From contig JAAYOB010000017.1 of the NCBI GenBank assembly GCA_012520575.1, forward strand, positions 22,832 through 86,831: a stretch of 64,000 nucleotides of DNA, given 5' to 3'. Made by a program: the position numbers and the translations under genes. Below are positions 61,633 to 64,000 of this stretch, one piece after another. Origin of the DNA: Candidatus Stramentimicrobium fermentans. GTDB taxonomy: Bacteria; Atribacterota; Phoenicimicrobiia; Phoenicimicrobiales; Stramentimicrobiaceae. Every line of letters starts with the position of its first letter. The first letter of the stretch is position 1. The notes below the pieces were generated by a model. That model did no database searches and was not told where the DNA came from. It saw only the letters and a list, made by a program, of their open reading frames with translations.

Positions 61633-63144
61633 TTGTCCATTAAAAAATATAATATCCATTACTTTAACCGTACTACTAACAAAAAGAAAAAAGAAATAAA
61701 AAAGGCCCGAAGATTATTTAATTTTAAAAACATTCTTAATTATAAAAAGGAAGTATCTTTTATTGCAGTTCTAATTTTAGCTCTGGCAGGAGTCAAGCTG
61801 TTCTACAATACCACCAATACCACCGGCACAACCCCGGTACCGGCAGTGGAAGTAGAAAGCGAACAGAATAATAACCGAATTGTTAACAAAATGGCTGAGC
61901 CGGAAGGGAGAAACACCGAAGGACTGAAAAAAGAGAGTTTTAAAGACCCGGCAGGAGAATATAGGGATGAAGCCGGCAGCCTGACAATGGGTTTGGAGCA
62001 ATTGGATTCAGAGAGATTGGCACTGGCCTATCAGGGCTCAGGCAGAAGAGAAGAATCCATAAAAAAAATATCCGGTAAGCTTAACTCCGGGCAAACACTC
62101 TATGAGCTTTTAGTTAAAGAGGGGATTAGTCCTCATGAAATATTAGATTTAGGGGAAAAAGTGAAATCGGTAGTCGATATCGGTCGTTTAAATGAAGGGG
62201 TAAGATTTACTGTTCATTGTAATAGTGAGGGGGAAATTGTGCAATTCGACTATCAGCCCAATAGTTTAGATGCTTATTATATCAAGATTCCCGCTAATGA
62301 ACTAAGTGCCATTGAGGTCAGCAAAGAGGAGATATTCCGGGAAATTGTTTGTATGGAAGGGAGAATTGAGAGCTCACTCTATCAGGCGATGATGAAATAT
62401 GATAATTCCGGACAATTGGCAGTTCAACTGGCGGAAATTTTTGCTTGGGATATAGACTTCCTGACCGAATGCCAGAATGGCGACTCTTATAAAATATTGG
62501 TAGAAAGACAATACCGGGGGGATTTTTACCGTTGGGGTGATATACTGGCAGCGGTGTATGAAGGGGAACTACTCAGTACTCATACCGCTATCCTTTTTGA
62601 AGACCCTAACGGAAATAGCGACTACTATACTCCCGATGGCCATTGTCTGAGAAAGGCGTTTTTAAAGGCACCGCTCAACTACAAATATATAAGCTCAGGG
62701 TATACGGAAAATCGGTATCATCCTATTTTAAGAATCTGGCGTCCCCATCTGGCCATAGACTATGCCGCACCTACCGGCACGCCCGTTGTAACAGTAGGGG
62801 CCGGTACCGTTATTACTAAGCGCTATGATAGCGGTTATGGAAACTACATAGAGGTCAGGCATCCCAATGGTTATGTAACCGGATACGGCCATCTCTCCAA
62901 ATTTGCCCAGGGATTAAAAGCGGGGAAACGAGTGGAGCAGGGCGAAATAATCGGCTATGTCGGTGCTACAGGTTTGGCTACCGGTCCTCATCTTGATTTT
63001 TCTATAAGCAAAGACGGTAAAAGATTAAATTTTTTAAACTTAAATCCACCGCGAGCCAGCTCAGTGAGTGCCGATTACTTACCAAGTTTTGAAAGGGTAA
63101 GGGATAACTACCTTTCGCTTTTAAAAAAAGACCATAGCATTTAA
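61633..63144 (+). CDS. M23-family (LytM) peptidase, membrane-anchored
   Basis: 503 residues. N-terminal basic segment, one membrane helix (VSFIAVLILALAGVKLFY), a low-complexity linker, an OapA/LysM-like module, then LytM from about 340. Zinc ligands in WRPHLAIDYAAP (H-x3-D) are kept. The final motif is GPHLDFSI where the usual one is GPHLHFEI, so one zinc His is Asp; this variant occurs in the family. It cuts peptidoglycan cross-links in cell separation or elongation. Starts at TTG after AAGGAGAA. Confidence 0.88.
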   Translation: MSIKKYNIHYFNRTTNKKKKEIKKARRLFNFKNILNYKKEVSFIAVLILALAGVKLFYNTTNTTGTTPVPAVEVESEQNNNRIVNKMAEPEGRNTEGLKKESFKDPAGEYRDEAGSLTMGLEQLDSERLALAYQGSGRREESIKKISGKLNSGQTLYELLVKEGISPHEILDLGEKVKSVVDIGRLNEGVRFTVHCNSEGEIVQFDYQPNSLDAYYIKIPANELSAIEVSKEEIFREIVCMEGRIESSLYQAMMKYDNSGQLAVQLAEIFAWDIDFLTECQNGDSYKILVERQYRGDFYRWGDILAAVYEGELLSTHTAILFEDPNGNSDYYTPDGHCLRKAFLKAPLNYKYISSGYTENRYHPILRIWRPHLAIDYAAPTGTPVVTVGAGTVITKRYDSGYGNYIEVRHPNGYVTGYGHLSKFAQGLKAGKRVEQGEIIGYVGATGLATGPHLDFSISKDGKRLNFLNLNPPRASSVSADYLPSFERVRDNYLSLLKKDHSI

Positions 63145-63217
63145 CATTTTCAGTTTATTTTAGTATAATAAATATTAGCAAGTAACATATCGAAGTAGTT
63201 TAAGGAGGGTAATGGAA

Positions 63218-64000
63218 ATGAACGGCAAGAGATTGTCTGTCAAGTGTTCTCTGATCATACTGGTCTTGATTTTATTTTTTCAGTCGGCTATTTTGAGCGG
63301 TTCAGCTCAAGGAATACAAATCTATAGTGATGCTGCGCCGGAAGCAGTAGAGTTGCTGCAGGAAGCAACGGAAAAAATGGAAGAAGCGCTGGCTGCCTAT
63401 CAGGGTGCCAACTACCCGGGGAGAAAACTGTGGGCCGAAGCTATTGAACTGGCAGAAGAAGCTATAGCAATTGACCCTGATTTTGTGGAAGCACACTACT
63501 ATCTGGCTCTCATGTTTCAGCATACCAACTGGTATTACAGAGAAGCGGAACAATGGAACAGATACCTGAGTCTAATTGAGAGGACAGATTTGTCCTCCCC
63601 CCAGGTAAAACAGAATCTGGCTCATGCCTATTACCGTTTGGGCTATAATTCCTATGAGGATGGCGACTATGACCAGAGTCTCATCTATTTTCTGAATTCC
63701 ATTAAGGAATATCCTGATTATATCGATTCCAATTACTGGGCTGCCAGGGTTTTTTATGAAATCGATGATTTGGAAAACTCCCTGTACTATTGGGACAGAG
63801 TTTTGGAATTAGACCGTTTCTACCCCCGGGCACAATACTTTCATGATAAGGTGGAGGCCTCTCTGAAATACGGTAAAGAAGCCTATAGCTGGTATGAACA
63901 GGGTTATAACGAATACGAGAAAAGAAACTACAGCCGTGCTATCGACTCTTATCGGCAGGCAGTGAGATTGAATCCCAAATTTATTGATGCCTACTACTGG
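63218..64000 (+). CDS. Exported TPR protein (runs off window end)
   Basis: The frame is open from ATG 63218 (8-9 bases after AAGGAGGG) to the window end, 261 codons. A signal peptide (CSLIILVLILFFQSAILSG) ends near SAQG, residue 29. TPR units follow: GRKLWAEAIELAEEAIAID (near 67), AHAYYRLGYNSYEDGDYDQ, and SWYEQGYNEYEKRNYSRA. The C-terminus is outside. It probably scaffolds an envelope complex; no partner is recognised. Confidence 0.85.
   Translation, partial: MNGKRLSVKCSLIILVLILFFQSAILSGSAQGIQIYSDAAPEAVELLQEATEKMEEALAAYQGANYPGRKLWAEAIELAEEAIAIDPDFVEAHYYLALMFQHTNWYYREAEQWNRYLSLIERTDLSSPQVKQNLAHAYYRLGYNSYEDGDYDQSLIYFLNSIKEYPDYIDSNYWAARVFYEIDDLENSLYYWDRVLELDRFYPRAQYFHDKVEASLKYGKEAYSWYEQGYNEYEKRNYSRAIDSYRQAVRLNPKFIDAYYW

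Noticed and set aside
61633-63144. M23 peptidase as inactive because of HLD instead of HLH
   Set aside because: HLD variants are seen in other apparently active M23 proteins, and the other zinc ligands are intact.
1-64000. tRNA genes, rRNA genes and CRISPR arrays
   Set aside because: Looked for T-loop motifs and regularly spaced repeats by eye; none were convincing. A covariance-model scan could still find a tRNA.

Overview
The window looks like a chromosomal piece of an anaerobic, fermentative, AT-rich bacterium. It has TRAP, TTT and ABC uptake systems, butyrate kinase and phosphotransbutyrylase, RecD2, QueH, archaeal-type phosphoglycerate mutase and PEGA and TPR envelope proteins. No rRNA or other taxonomic marker is present. 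The mix is reminiscent of Atribacterota or other deep-branching anaerobes, but that is a tentative inference. No tRNA, rRNA or CRISPR array was recognised.

Layout. (1) 1-5400: PLP enzymes (two SelA-like paralogues, the first cut by the window edge, and an alanine/serine-glyoxylate aminotransferase-like protein), a divergent PPi-type phosphofructokinase paralogue and a D-2-hydroxyacid dehydrogenase. (2) 6345-27722: a large AT-rich catabolic island. It holds two SDRs, a 2-oxoacid dehydrogenase (E1 alpha, E1 beta, a free lipoyl protein and a lipoyl-less E2 core), a divergent glycerate-2-kinase-like protein, two non-canonical enolase paralogues, butyrate kinase, phosphotransbutyrylase, a DeoR regulator, complete TRAP and TTT organic-acid importers, a mandelate racemase-type enzyme and a LarA-type nickel racemase. 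(3) 28049-28576: a strong hairpin and a dead IS200/IS605 element. (4) 28727-32627: a zinc-ribbon membrane protein, then a DGQHR / ARPP-1 / VWA cassette behind a consensus promoter. (5) 32941-44691: a PEGA protein, a xylose/ChvE-type ABC importer with a Gfo/Idh/MocA dehydrogenase, a heterodimeric ABC exporter and a cell-wall amidase. (6) 44994-64000: mostly housekeeping genes (5'-nucleotidase with LysM, patatin, QueH, RecD2, ApgM, ComB-like, HIT, M42, DNA glycosylase, dGTPase-like, M23) and TPR proteins.

How it fits together. The island reads as a parallel lower glycolysis for an unknown hydroxy acid: import by TRAP and/or TTT, stereochemical or redox adjustment (LarA, mandelate racemase-type enzyme, SDRs, hydroxyacid dehydrogenase), phosphorylation by a glycerate-kinase paralogue, dehydration by enolase paralogues, oxidative decarboxylation to an acyl-CoA, and ATP recovery through phosphotransbutyrylase and butyrate kinase. 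A 15-base direct-repeat motif (TGATATAAAATGATA) occurs both at the promoter that opens this island and at the promoter of its DeoR-type regulator, which suggests a common operator. The substrate cannot be read from sequence. The island and the DGQHR / ARPP-1 / VWA cassette are the two best candidates for undescribed biology.
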